Below are positions 63,983-64,000 of a stretch of 64,000 bases of DNA, piece after piece (position 1 is the first letter of the stretch; each line of letters starts with the position of its first letter). The position numbers and the translations under genes were made by a program. The notes below the pieces were generated by a model. The model made no database searches, was not told the origin of the DNA, and saw only the letters and a program-made list of their open reading frames with translations. This DNA is from Phreatobacter sp. (lineage in GTDB: Bacteria; Pseudomonadota; Alphaproteobacteria; Rhizobiales; Phreatobacteraceae), in the NCBI RefSeq assembly GCF_022843985.1, contig NZ_JALHMP010000003.1, positions 124,001-188,000 on the forward strand, read 5' to 3'.

Positions 63983-64000
63983 GGAGGGATCCTCAGCTCG

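Overview
The window reads as chromosomal DNA of a high-G+C alphaproteobacterium, most likely of the order Hyphomicrobiales (Rhizobiales). The main pointers are the miaB-phoH-ybeY-corC-lnt-HTH-metK-trmB gene order, a SAM-II riboswitch on metZ, an acdS gene divergent from an Lrp-type regulator, the two-domain dCTP deaminase, a RibB with a degenerate GTP-cyclohydrolase-II tail, and Bug/TctC binding proteins. I cannot fix the genus. I see no phage, insertion sequence, CRISPR array or plasmid function; almost everything is housekeeping or transport. The clearest foreign-looking gene is the AT-richer HNH-like ORF at 58344-59120.

Layout. 1-8.9 kb: a truncated Bug gene with a good sigma-70 promoter, a TPP enzyme overlapping hemF, a 15-bp G-rich tandem array, a histidine kinase/response regulator pair, a BigR/SqrR-like ArsR regulator, a second stand-alone receiver and three small secreted proteins. 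8.9-16.6 kb: tRNA-Gln(TTG), an AlkK-like acyl-CoA ligase, a DUF898-M48-DUF1499-M20 cluster, three small unknown genes and tRNA-Pro(CGG). 16.7-31.5 kb: a patatin, a HAD phosphatase divergent from thrC, a complete liv-type ABC transporter, nth, DUF2244, YbaK, an Ada/Ogt fusion, a MATE pump, pyrD and riboswitch-controlled metZ. 31.5-41.7 kb: dcd, an AraC regulator, a chemoreceptor behind a CtrA-type site, an HD-GYP protein, an M20D amidohydrolase and an iron-siderophore ABC pair. 41.7-50 kb: the large minus-strand RNA/envelope/SAM operon. 50-64 kb: xseB with a histone-deacetylase-family gene, a DUF1194 protein, a Tat-type VOC protein, an atypical SDR, 5-formyl-THF cyclo-ligase with a YmdB-like phosphoesterase, acdS/acdR, the HNH-like gene, aroC, ribB, a second Bug protein and a crotonase.

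How genes work together. metZ makes homocysteine for methionine, metK turns methionine into SAM, and SAM probably closes the loop through the metZ leader, where the aptamer, an antiterminator and a terminator share sequence. MiaB, TrmB and the folate enzyme belong to the same C1/SAM-consuming network. The liv cluster imports amino acids or amides. AcdS consumes the plant ethylene precursor ACC, which together with the chemoreceptor suggests a plant- or soil-associated life, although that is inference. The most interesting leads are the metZ attenuator, the HTH-RibB fusion with a strong internal ribosome-binding site, the G-rich array upstream of hemF, and the HNH-like insertion.
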